The position numbers and the translations under genes were made by a program. A DNA stretch of 64,000 bases. It comes from Leptospira vanthielii serovar Holland str. Waz Holland = ATCC 700522. GTDB taxonomy: Bacteria; Spirochaetota; Leptospiria; Leptospirales; Leptospiraceae. The DNA is taken from the NCBI RefSeq assembly GCF_000332455.1, contig NZ_AOGY02000077.1:136497-200496 (forward strand). The letters run 5' to 3'. This document shows positions 1 to 8,125 of the stretch, in pieces (position 1 is the stretch's first letter; each line of letters opens with the position of its first letter). The notes under the pieces were generated by a model. The model searched no databases. It was not told the DNA's origin and saw nothing but the letters and a program-made list of their open reading frames with translations.

Positions 1-1844
1 TCGAGTATGTTTTTTGGCTCTAGTGGGATAAAGGACAGAAAATTAGATTTTAATTGGGACTCTCCAAACTCTATCCCATCAGAGTTTCTTGCTTCTGTGA
101 CTCCATCTGTGTAAAGTAAAATGGTGTCACCTGAATCAAATTTCAATTTGGACTCGTTACGGAAGGCCGAAATATCGGGTTGGATTCCGAGGATCACTCC
201 TTCTGTTTCGATGATAGAAAGAGATTTTGAGCCTGCTTGGTAATGATAGAAATTTCCATGTCCGGCGCCAGAGTATTGCACTTCACCAGTGACTAAATTC
301 CACCTAAGTAAAATCATACTCATAAACCGGGGGGTGATGGCTTCCTTATAGCTAGTATAGAGATAACTATTGATATCGTTTAGGATCTCCCAAGGTGAAT
401 CTTTTACACGAACAAGGGAATGTAGAATGGTCCGGACGGTTGCCATAACAAGACCTGCGGCAACTCCTTTTCCACTAACATCTCCGATACAAATAAATAG
501 TTCGTTTCTGTTAGGTGAAAGTATGAAATCATAGTAGTCTCCACCAATCCCACGAGCCGGTACCATAAAACCACCGAAGGAGAACCCTTCGGCTTCTGGA
601 GCTTTTCTAGGTAAGAGGGTACTTTGGATTTCTTTTGCAATTTCAATTTCTTTTTCCAACCTTTCTTTATTCGAAAGGTTTTGGTATAAATTGGAATTTT
701 CCATAGTGATTCTTGCCAAAGAAACAAAGGCATTCAATGCTTCTATTTCATCATGGGGAAATCGATTTTCTTGTTTGGTGAGAATGAAAACACAACTGGT
801 TCCGTTTTCCAAAGTGAGTGGAAAAACCATAGATTCCTTTCCTTCGATCCCGAGTGTAACCAAACTAGAATGGGTGGTTGGATTTAGCGTAATGGTTTCT
901 TTGGTTTGTAATAGAGAAAAAATTTTATCTATGTCGATGGATTCTGTTTTTGTATGGATTTGGTGGTTTTCTAAATCTCGATAGAGTTTGAATACTTTTG
1001 CTTTGGAAGATTCGGTTGTTCTTTCGATGAGACAGGTCAGAGTGGATTCCACAATACCTGAAAGAGTTAAAAGAATCATACGAATCATTTCATCGTGATT
1101 GTTTAAGTAGAGTTGGCTTAAAGTTAATGCTGCGGTATGCAAACTCTGAAAGTTTTTGGATTGGTTTTCTGATTTGGAAAATAAAAGAGAATTTCGCAGT
1201 GATACGGCAAATTGACCCACTACAAGTTGTAAAATTTCTTGATCTTCGAAAAAGTCTGAGTAGTCCTCCTCTTCATAGTCAATAGTTACCATTCCCACAG
1301 CAGTACTCGCGTAAAGAATAGGAATGACGAGTTGTGATTTTGTTCCTGTGAGTTTTGAATAGAATTCATAAAACGGATGACTTTGTTCTGAAAATTTATA
1401 AAAACAAGGTTCCCCTTTTGCCATCGCTTCAATCAAAACACCATAACTCAAATCATAATCCAAGGTGATTCGTTTGATGGCTCTTTGTAAGGTCTTTTGT
1501 CTGCTTGAATAGTAGGCAAGTTTAATCTCACCTAACTCTAGGTTTGTGATGAAAACGGCAACCTTATCGCGTTTCAAACGGATGGATATAAGTTCCGTAA
1601 ACCTTTGCATCAATTCTTCCAACCCCATGGAAGAATTGAAAAGGGAAAGATTGTCCAAAAGAAATTCCGTTTTCTCTTTAGAGCTTAGGATGTTTTTCCC
1701 AATCCGTGCGATTTTTCTTTTTTCTAAAATCCATTCCCGATCACAGGTTTGGCAGAAGAACCGTCCATTTTTTGTGATCCCATTGGGGAGCTGCGGTTCG
1801 GCACAGAGCAAACAAATCCGATCGTCAGTGGGCTCACGGTTCAT
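1..1844 (-). CDS. GAF-domain PP2C (SpoIIE/RsbU-type) serine phosphatase, partial
   Basis: The frame stays open from an ATG at 1844 to the left edge, so the C-terminus lies outside the window. The N-terminus carries a zinc-ribbon-like pair of CxxC motifs (ICLLC near residue 11, FCQTC about 22 residues later). Two GAF-like regions follow, then a SpoIIE-type PP2C domain with the Asp motifs GGDYYDF, CIGDVSGKG and LLYTDGVTEAR. The family removes phosphate from Ser/Thr of anti-anti-sigma or similar partner proteins in response to a signal bound by the GAF part; the signal here is unknown. There is no in-frame ATG upstream before a TGA, and the Shine-Dalgarno is poor, so the start is tentative. It is divergent from the sigma-54 activator at 2092. 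Confidence 0.85.
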   Translation of the reverse strand, partial: MNREPTDDRICLLCAEPQLPNGITKNGRFFCQTCDREWILEKRKIARIGKNILSSKEKTEFLLDNLSLFNSSMGLEELMQRFTELISIRLKRDKVAVFITNLELGEIKLAYYSSRQKTLQRAIKRITLDYDLSYGVLIEAMAKGEPCFYKFSEQSHPFYEFYSKLTGTKSQLVIPILYASTAVGMVTIDYEEEDYSDFFEDQEILQLVVGQFAVSLRNSLLFSKSENQSKNFQSLHTAALTLSQLYLNNHDEMIRMILLTLSGIVESTLTCLIERTTESSKAKVFKLYRDLENHQIHTKTESIDIDKIFSLLQTKETITLNPTTHSSLVTLGIEGKESMVFPLTLENGTSCVFILTKQENRFPHDEIEALNAFVSLARITMENSNLYQNLSNKERLEKEIEIAKEIQSTLLPRKAPEAEGFSFGGFMVPARGIGGDYYDFILSPNRNELFICIGDVSGKGVAAGLVMATVRTILHSLVRVKDSPWEILNDINSYLYTSYKEAITPRFMSMILLRWNLVTGEVQYSGAGHGNFYHYQAGSKSLSIIETEGVILGIQPDISAFRNESKLKFDSGDTILLYTDGVTEARNSDGIEFGESQLKSNFLSFIPLEPKNIL

Positions 1845-2091
1845 CCTAAGCCAAGGTATTTGATTTCTTTTTTCATTAGCTACAAGAATTTCCTGCAGAT
1901 CCGAGAAACCTGGTACGATTCATGCTTAATCTATAAGCAAAAGTTGTTTTTTCTGCAGAAATCGGAAGGATGTCGGTAATTATGATTAAAAAATGGTTTA
2001 TTTGTTCAAAAAATAGGCATACTGTTTTGGTCACCAGCAAGGTCCTTCTGTATTCTTTCGAGGCAGAGCGTAATACTAAAGAGCAAGAACT

Positions 2092-4209
2092 ATGAGCGTG
2101 AAAAAATTTAATCCCATCCAATCCATCCATGAAGTAGCAACCGCTATGAATTCCACCCAAGACCCGGACGGGCTTCTTGAACTTATTTTGGATCGATGCA
2201 TCCAAATCTGCGGTGTGGAGTCAGGATCCCTGATGCTCATCGATGAAAAACATGGGGTTCTGGATGCGGTCACCTCTCGTGGGATGAACCAACAACTGCT
2301 TCGCGAAACCAAACTCAAAATTGGGCAAGGGATTACAGGAATGGCTGCCTCTACGGGGAAAGCAAAACTTGTTAACGATGTTTCAAAAGATCCAGACTAT
2401 ATTCAGGTTAAAGAAGAAATAAAATCAGAGTTAGTTGCCCCCATGATTGTGGAAGACGATATCATTGGTGTCATCTCACTTGACTCAAACCGTCTGAATG
2501 CTTTTACGGCGGAGATGTTAGAAATTGTAAGTGTTCTTGCAAACCAAGCCGGACAAATTTTCAAAAACCTTCAAACCATTCGCAGTTTAGAACAAAGGAC
2601 TAAAATCCAAGCAACACTCATTGAGATTTCCAAAGTGGTTAGTTCCACATTAGACCAGAATGAGGTTTTTGATTCCATCATGGTCACTATGGAAAAATCC
2701 CTTCGTTTGGAAAAAGGGAGTATTGTATTATTTAATAAAGAAGAAGGGCTACTTCGCATCGTTGCGGCATCGGGTCTTTCTCCAGAAGAAATTGATAAAG
2801 GAAGTTACCAACCAGGTGAAGGTATTACTGGAAAAGTATATGAATCTGGGGAACCGATCATCATTGAGTCTGTCGCAAGTCATCCAGATTTTTTAAACCG
2901 AGTAGGATATCTTTCGCATTTTAAACATGATCCACATAATGTGAGTTTGTTGTGTGCACCAATTCTAAGTGAGCAAACCATGTTAGGTGTTGTGAATGCA
3001 TTTATTGTTCAAAACAAACATACGGATTTAAAATCTTATTTAGACTTTTTGCAAGTGGTTGCATCCATTATCTCTCAATCGATCAAAATCCAAAATTTAG
3101 TTGAAGAAGCAAAAAAAGAAATTTCTCGTGAAAATATTCAACTCAAAAGAGAACTAAAAAATAAATATAAGTTTGGATCGCTCATTGGAAAAGCTGCGAG
3201 TATGGAGAAAATGTTTGAAAAAATCCAACTGGTTGCGGATTCAAGAGCATCGGTTTTAATCACAGGAGAATCGGGAACAGGAAAAGAGATGATTGCCAAT
3301 GCAATTCATTACAATAGTTCGCGTTCTGAAAATCCATTTATCAAAATCAACTGTGCGGCAATTCCTGAAAACTTACTGGAAAGTGAACTTTTTGGTCACA
3401 AAAAAGGATCCTTTACCGGTGCGGTTACTGATAAAAAAGGAAAGTTTGAATTAGCAGATACCGGGACTATTTTTCTAGATGAAATAGGTGAAATGGATTT
3501 AAACCTACAATCTAAATTGCTTCGTGTTTTGCAAGAGCGAGAGATTGAAGCGATTGGTTCTGTGAAGGCCAAAAAAGTAGATGTAAGAATCATTGCAGCA
3601 ACCAATGCTGAATTGGAACAATTGGTTTCTGAGAAAAAATTCAGAGCCGACCTTTTTTATCGATTGAATGTTGTAAAGATCAACACACCACCGTTACGTG
3701 ATCGAGTGGAAGACATCCCACTCCTCATGAATCACTTTTTGGAAAAATACACGAAAGACAATAATAAATTAATCAAGGGCATTTCTCGGGAGGCATCTAA
3801 ACTCCTTTTAAAATACCGTTGGCCAGGTAACGTTCGTGAGTTGGAAAATGTCATTGAAAGGGCAGTGGTTCTTGCTCAGGACGAGATACTCAGCGAGGAA
3901 GATTTCTCTGATATTTTAGCAAGTTTGGAAGATTTACCAGAAAACACTACAGAAGTGACTCAACTCAATCATGTGGAAACCACACCTGGTGCGGAACCTT
4001 TGGATTTGGGATCGGGACGATTGACATCAGGGCAATTAGATGGTCTAGACGGTCGTGCTATGGAAATTGTTGTGAGCGAAGTAGAATCCCGACTCATCCA
4101 ATATGCAATGAAAAAGTTCCGTTATACCAAAACTCGTGTCGCCAAGTTTTTAGGAATCAATCGAAACACCTTGGATAAAAAAATCAAAGAACTGAATATC
4201 GAATATTAG
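2092..4209 (+). CDS. Sigma-54-dependent transcriptional activator with two GAF domains
   Basis: This 705-residue cytoplasmic regulator has GAF domains at about 25-165 and 185-335, a short coiled coil near 335-362, and an AAA+ sigma-54 interaction domain at about 365-600. A Fis-type helix-turn-helix sits near 670-700. Visible motifs are Walker A GESGTGKE (392-399), the sigma-54 contact loop as GSFTGA (439-444, Ser for the usual Ala) and Walker B FLDEIGE (461-467). The layout is that of NifA/FhlA-type activators, which use ATP to open sigma-54 promoters when the GAF domains sense a small ligand. There is no receiver domain, so control is probably by ligand rather than phosphorylation. The target genes cannot be told from the sequence. 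It is followed after 8 bp by the convergent thiD. Confidence 0.93.
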   Translation: MSVKKFNPIQSIHEVATAMNSTQDPDGLLELILDRCIQICGVESGSLMLIDEKHGVLDAVTSRGMNQQLLRETKLKIGQGITGMAASTGKAKLVNDVSKDPDYIQVKEEIKSELVAPMIVEDDIIGVISLDSNRLNAFTAEMLEIVSVLANQAGQIFKNLQTIRSLEQRTKIQATLIEISKVVSSTLDQNEVFDSIMVTMEKSLRLEKGSIVLFNKEEGLLRIVAASGLSPEEIDKGSYQPGEGITGKVYESGEPIIIESVASHPDFLNRVGYLSHFKHDPHNVSLLCAPILSEQTMLGVVNAFIVQNKHTDLKSYLDFLQVVASIISQSIKIQNLVEEAKKEISRENIQLKRELKNKYKFGSLIGKAASMEKMFEKIQLVADSRASVLITGESGTGKEMIANAIHYNSSRSENPFIKINCAAIPENLLESELFGHKKGSFTGAVTDKKGKFELADTGTIFLDEIGEMDLNLQSKLLRVLQEREIEAIGSVKAKKVDVRIIAATNAELEQLVSEKKFRADLFYRLNVVKINTPPLRDRVEDIPLLMNHFLEKYTKDNNKLIKGISREASKLLLKYRWPGNVRELENVIERAVVLAQDEILSEEDFSDILASLEDLPENTTEVTQLNHVETTPGAEPLDLGSGRLTSGQLDGLDGRAMEIVVSEVESRLIQYAMKKFRYTKTRVAKFLGINRNTLDKKIKELNIEY

Positions 4210-4217
4210 GATTAATT

Positions 4218-5018
4218 TCAGTTGGTTGGTTCTGGAAAATGATTCAAATGATGAATTGGACCAGTCCGTATTTCATCTTCTAATGTTAGGTGAAGGTATT
4301 CTTTCGCAGAACCAACGGCTTCGGGTAAGTTTTTTCCATGAGCAAGGAAGGACGTAATCGCAGCGGAGTAGGTGCAGCCAGTGCCGTGGGTATTTTTGTC
4401 TTTTAAGAATGGTTTGGAAAAAATATAAGACGATTTGCCATCGAACAAAACATCAGTGGCTTCCGTTGCGTTTGGTAAATGTCCTCCCTTTAAAAGAACA
4501 GGAACTTTGTATTTTTGAAATAATTTTTCTGCCATAGGAACCAATTGGTCATATTGCTGAATTTTTTCACCGAGAAGTAGTGACGCCTCATCTAAGTTAG
4601 GTGTGATTAATTTTGCTAATGGTAAAAGATCTTTGGTTAAAGATTGAATTGCATCATCTTTTAAAAGTTTGGCACCACTTGTGGCAACCATCACCGGGTC
4701 AAGGACCAGTTGTATGTCAGGGTTTTCGGAAAAAAAATCGGCAACAGTTTGTATGATATTTGCCGAATATAACATTCCCGTTTTTGCTGCTTTGATAGGA
4801 AAGTATCCTACTACTGCTTTTAGTTGTGCGGAAACAAAGTTTGGAGAAATTTCAAAAATATCGCTCACTCCATCGGGATTTTGAGCAGTTAAACAAGTAA
4901 AGACAGTCGTTCCAAAAGAAGCGAGAGATGAAAATGTTTTTAGATCCGCTTGGACACCAGCACCACCACCTGAATCGGAACCAGCAATTGTTAAGGTAAT
5001 GGGGAAATTTTTTTTCAT
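4218..5018 (-). CDS. thiD: Hydroxymethylpyrimidine/phosphomethylpyrimidine kinase ThiD
   Basis: This 266-residue protein of the ribokinase fold phosphorylates HMP and HMP-phosphate in thiamine biosynthesis. It has the family N-terminus [18 protein letters not shown] and the C-terminal anion-hole/catalytic motif [10 protein letters not shown]. An upstream in-frame start at 5045 would overlap the previous gene. ATG 5018 is preferred because it lies one base after the TAA of the alkyltransferase-like gene (TAA-T-ATG), which implies coupling. No TPP riboswitch was recognised upstream, and no other thi gene lies in the window, so it may serve salvage or work with distant thi genes. Confidence 0.93.
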   Translation of the reverse strand: MKKNFPITLTIAGSDSGGGAGVQADLKTFSSLASFGTTVFTCLTAQNPDGVSDIFEISPNFVSAQLKAVVGYFPIKAAKTGMLYSANIIQTVADFFSENPDIQLVLDPVMVATSGAKLLKDDAIQSLTKDLLPLAKLITPNLDEASLLLGEKIQQYDQLVPMAEKLFQKYKVPVLLKGGHLPNATEATDVLFDGKSSYIFSKPFLKDKNTHGTGCTYSAAITSFLAHGKNLPEAVGSAKEYLHLTLEDEIRTGPIHHLNHFPEPTN

Positions 5019-5019
5019 A

Positions 5020-5358
5020 TTATGGAAACCATCCGTACTTGTCAAAATTTAAGCGATCCTCGTTTAAATCAAAGATAACACCTTCTGATTGTAGGATTTT
5101 TTTCTGCAAAGAAGCACGGATACCATCACCTCGAAACGAAATTCTACCTTGGGCATTGATCACTCGTTGCCAGGGGATTTTTTGTTCCATTTCTTTTTTG
5201 AGTGCGTTCAAAGCATATCCTACGGCCCTTGCGGCTCTGGGACTTCCCAGAAGTAAAGCAATGTGTCCATAAGTAGTTACCTTTCCCTTGGGGATCTTTT
5301 TTACGACCGCATAAACAGAATCGTAAAAATTCGTACTTTTAGTTTTGGCTGTGTCCAT
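5020..5358 (-). CDS. atl: Alkyltransferase-like protein (MGMT fold, no active cysteine)
   Basis: This 112-residue protein corresponds to the C-terminal DNA-binding domain of O6-alkylguanine-DNA alkyltransferase. The segment [14 protein letters not shown] and the helix-turn-helix [10 protein letters not shown] are typical. Where true alkyltransferases have PCHR, this protein has PWQR (62-65), so the acceptor cysteine is replaced by tryptophan. ATL proteins of this kind bind O6-alkylguanine, flip the base and flag it for nucleotide excision repair rather than repairing it themselves. The usual ATL motif is PWHR, so Gln at the third position is a small deviation. It is the first gene of a two-gene unit with thiD; no functional link is obvious. 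Confidence 0.9.
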   Translation of the reverse strand: MDTAKTKSTNFYDSVYAVVKKIPKGKVTTYGHIALLLGSPRAARAVGYALNALKKEMEQKIPWQRVINAQGRISFRGDGIRASLQKKILQSEGVIFDLNEDRLNFDKYGWFP

Positions 5359-5477
5359 TGAATTTGGATTTATATCCTAATTATTTAATTTAAGCGGATT
5401 CAGCAATTTAGTGCAATAAAAATGGTAAGCTGAATCCACTTTCTTTTATAAATTTTTATATAAAAGTCATCATTGAA

Positions 5478-6356
5478 ATGAAAATCTCCGAATACGCAAA
5501 ACATTTGTTACTTGCTCCAAACTTAGAAGATAAACTTTTGTCTCCAAGTCGCCAATGGGAGGAGGAAACGGAGTTTACTGCTCTTCGGATCGAAACACCA
5601 GGACGTTCAACCAGACTTCAGTTTTCCGATAAAAAAGTAAAAATCCCTCGTTTGGAACATCTTAATTTAGAATCCAACCGGGGTCTAAGCCTCCATCATT
5701 TTGCCAATCATGAACTTATGGCAATTGAGTTATTTGCTTGGGCTTTACTTGCTTTTCCTTCGGCACCTAAATCCATCCGCAATGGATTTTTGAAAACAAT
5801 CGAAGAAGAACAAACTCATTTGAAATTGTATTTGCAACGGATGAGAGAGTTTGGAATCGATTTTGGTGACATTCCTTTGAATTATATATTTTGGAAACAG
5901 TTAGGGCAATTTGGAAGTTTAGAATCTTTTTCGGCGGTTATGTCAATTTCTTTTGAAGGGGCAAACTTAGATTATGCACAAGTGTATGCTCAAGTTTTTT
6001 CTTATTTTGGTGATCAGCTAACATCCGATATCATGCTTACTATATTTGAAGACGAAGTGAAACATGTGAAAAGAGGACTTCGTGCCTTTGAACGTTCTCT
6101 TCCAGAAAACACGAACCATTGGGATCATTACCGTTCACTCATTCAATTTCCTTTTACTCCTAGACGTGCCAAGGGATACCTTTACCTTCCAGAAACAAGA
6201 TCACTTGCCGGAATGGATTCAGACTTTATCCAGTCTCTTGGAAATTACGAAGATGAATATACTGGGCGAGTGAATTTGGAATCTGTAAAAAAATTCGGAC
6301 TTGGAGAGACCATACTTAGAAAAAACAGACTTGATTCTCATCTCCCAAACCTTTAA
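5478..6356 (+). CDS. Ferritin-like DUF455 family protein
   Basis: This 292-residue soluble protein matches the DUF455 group of the ferritin-like superfamily. Candidate di-iron ligands fall in the expected helical pattern: HELMAIE (78-84), EEEQTH (109-114), E160 in SFEGANLDYA, and EDEVKH (191-196). Family members are four-helix di-metal proteins, and some are annotated as oxygenase- or hydroxylase-like. The substrate is unknown. The ATG at 5478 is about 120 bp from the divergent atl gene. The small cytochrome gene follows after 21 bp and may be co-transcribed, which would fit a redox role, but that is inference. Confidence 0.85.
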   Translation: MKISEYAKHLLLAPNLEDKLLSPSRQWEEETEFTALRIETPGRSTRLQFSDKKVKIPRLEHLNLESNRGLSLHHFANHELMAIELFAWALLAFPSAPKSIRNGFLKTIEEEQTHLKLYLQRMREFGIDFGDIPLNYIFWKQLGQFGSLESFSAVMSISFEGANLDYAQVYAQVFSYFGDQLTSDIMLTIFEDEVKHVKRGLRAFERSLPENTNHWDHYRSLIQFPFTPRRAKGYLYLPETRSLAGMDSDFIQSLGNYEDEYTGRVNLESVKKFGLGETILRKNRLDSHLPNL

Positions 6357-6377
6357 GATTTATAAGGGAAGGTGATT

Positions 6378-6779
6378 ATGAAATTGAGAATGATGTTGAG
6401 TTTATTATTGTTTTTGTCAGCACTCGGAGTTATACTGAATGCGGAAAAAAAAGCCGATGTTTCTGTAGAAATGAATCTTCATGATTTTATGGAAGACTAT
6501 ACAAAACCGGCCACAAAGTTGTATGACAAGAAAGATAATGCAGACTATCTCAACAAAATATTAGAAAAGGTACCAGATATGGCACCCGATGACCAAAAGG
6601 CAGAATGGAAGGAAATCATTGATGCTAAGTTGGCAGTGGGAAAACCAGATGAGACTTGTAAGTCATGCCATACAAAGTTTAAAAAAGAATACAAAGCCAA
6701 ATATAGAAAAAAACTAATTCCTATACCAGAAGACCTGCTCGGATTTCCTAAGGAAATCAAAGCGTTATTAAAAAAGTAA
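6378..6779 (+). CDS. Small periplasmic mono-heme c-type cytochrome
   Basis: This 133-residue secreted protein has a signal peptide (residues 1-22, cleavage near LNA-EKK) and one heme-binding motif CKSCH at 94-98, close to the C-terminus. The region before it is rich in charged helices. A C-terminal CxxCH after a helical stretch recalls the cytochrome c-prime fold, but the match is only structural guesswork. Start choice: ATG 6378 has a strong purine-rich Shine-Dalgarno (AAGGGAAGG) just upstream; an in-frame GTG at 6372 overlaps that site. It lies between the DUF455 gene and the porin gene, all on the plus strand. Confidence 0.8.
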   Translation: MKLRMMLSLLLFLSALGVILNAEKKADVSVEMNLHDFMEDYTKPATKLYDKKDNADYLNKILEKVPDMAPDDQKAEWKEIIDAKLAVGKPDETCKSCHTKFKKEYKAKYRKKLIPIPEDLLGFPKEIKALLKK

Positions 6780-6788
6780 ATTAATTCT

Positions 6789-6814
6789 TCCGTTCCTGTT
6801 TGTACGGGAACGGA
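6789..6814 (+). promoter_or_regulatory. Hairpin covering the ribosome binding site of the porin gene
   Basis: TCCGTTCC (6789-6796) is the exact reverse complement of GGAACGGA (6807-6814). The 3' arm holds the only purine-rich Shine-Dalgarno-like stretch before the ATG at 6820. Folding of the RNA would hide the ribosome site. There is no T-run after it, so it is a weak terminator candidate at best. A 12-bp palindrome, TTCTCATGAGAA (6815-6826), follows and contains the start codon. A role in translation control is inference. Confidence 0.45.
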
Positions 6815-6819
6815 TTCTC

Positions 6820-8031
6820 ATGAGAAAAATCCATAATTTCAAATTTCCAATCCTACTATTTGGATTGTTCTTTTCTTTCTCTATTTTGAATGCGGAGGAA
6901 ACAAAACCGCAGACAACAGAGCCAGCTGCGCCAATCCAAAATATACTTCCCGCAAGTTTGAAGTTTGGTGCCTTTGTGGATACTTATTACTCTCATAACG
7001 CCAATCATCCTAGATCAAAAGAACGCCAATACACAACGCAAGCAGTGCGTAATGATGAGTTTAATATCAACTTAGGGTTTGTGGATGCCAAATGGCAGGA
7101 AGAGAAAATTAGAGGACGGTTGGCTTTTCAGTTTGGAACATCGGTAAACACAAATTATGCTGCTGAAGCGAGTAGGGATGTCAGTTCCAATCAAAATTCA
7201 GTCAAACACATTCAAGAGGCCTATGTTGGTTTTAAGTTGGCAAAAGATACTTGGGTCGATGCGGGGATCTATTTTGGACATATCGGACATGAATCATGGA
7301 TTTCTTCAGATAACTGGAATTATACTCGGGCTTTGGCTCTAGATTACGTTCCCTATTATTCGTCTGGGGTTCGCCTCACAACTAAGTTCACGGACAAATT
7401 TCAATTCCAATTTCATGTGATGAATGGTTGGCAAAACATTACCGATCAAAACAAAGATAAATCTCTCGGAACTCAGTTTAAGTTTTTACTAACACCTAAT
7501 TTTACCATTACAGCAAATCAATTTGTTGGAAATGAAGCTCCCGATTATGAACGTAAACAAACCAGAGTTTATAATAATACAATTTTAGAATGGAAGGCCT
7601 TGGATTGGTTGTCATTTGCTGTTTCCGGCGATGTTGGAGCACAAAAAGCAAAAGAATCATTCCAATACGAACCTTGGTGGAAAGAAATCAATCCAACACT
7701 TGGAATCTATACCAATAGGGAATCTAGTGTATACAACCAGTGGTATCATGGAACTTTTTGGACAAGTTTTCGGTATGAGGATTTGTATCGTTTGAGTTTC
7801 CGCGTGGAACGATTTTATGACCCAAAACAGGTGATGGCTACTACTTATACGCGGAATGGATTTATGACAAATGGTTACACATTCACGTTTGATTTATTAC
7901 AATGGAATCCTGGACTGATTCGTTTTGAAGTGATCCAAAGGGAATCCATGGATCCTGTTTTTGAAACTGATAAAAATAAACAAATTCGCGTAGAACGTTT
8001 GTTTGTTGTGGCAGCTTCTGTTAGGTATTAG
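6820..8031 (+). CDS. Outer-membrane beta-barrel porin (OmpL-like, BBP2-type)
   Basis: This 403-residue protein has a signal peptide (about residues 1-25, ending LNA-EE), a short Pro/Thr/Gln linker, then alternating amphipathic strands with many aromatic girdle residues to the end. The first strands (LKFGAFVDTYYSHNANHPR) and the motif FNINLGFVDAKW resemble the putative beta-barrel porin-2 (PF07642) family. It should sit in the outer membrane and pass small solutes; the substrate is unknown. The ribosome site is within a hairpin (6789-6814), so expression may be controlled at translation. It ends about 90 bp from the convergent czcA, with a hairpin terminator between them. Confidence 0.85.
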   Translation: MRKIHNFKFPILLFGLFFSFSILNAEETKPQTTEPAAPIQNILPASLKFGAFVDTYYSHNANHPRSKERQYTTQAVRNDEFNINLGFVDAKWQEEKIRGRLAFQFGTSVNTNYAAEASRDVSSNQNSVKHIQEAYVGFKLAKDTWVDAGIYFGHIGHESWISSDNWNYTRALALDYVPYYSSGVRLTTKFTDKFQFQFHVMNGWQNITDQNKDKSLGTQFKFLLTPNFTITANQFVGNEAPDYERKQTRVYNNTILEWKALDWLSFAVSGDVGAQKAKESFQYEPWWKEINPTLGIYTNRESSVYNQWYHGTFWTSFRYEDLYRLSFRVERFYDPKQVMATTYTRNGFMTNGYTFTFDLLQWNPGLIRFEVIQRESMDPVFETDKNKQIRVERLFVVAASVRY

Positions 8032-8045
8032 TGGTTTTAAGAAAA

Positions 8046-8077
8046 AACCTCCAAACCACTATACTGGTCTGGAGGTT
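8046..8077 (-). terminator. Rho-independent terminator of the czc operon
   Basis: AACCTCCA (8046-8053) pairs with TGGAGGTT (8070-8077), and part of the interior also pairs. Reading the minus strand, the hairpin is followed at once by a run of six T, so it fits the end of the transcript that stops coding at 8126. There is no T-run on the plus side, so it is weaker for the porin transcript. Confidence 0.75.
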
Positions 8078-8125
8078 AAGATAGGAGAATGGCAAACGTT
8101 TAGTTTCTTTATTGATTAGAAGGCT

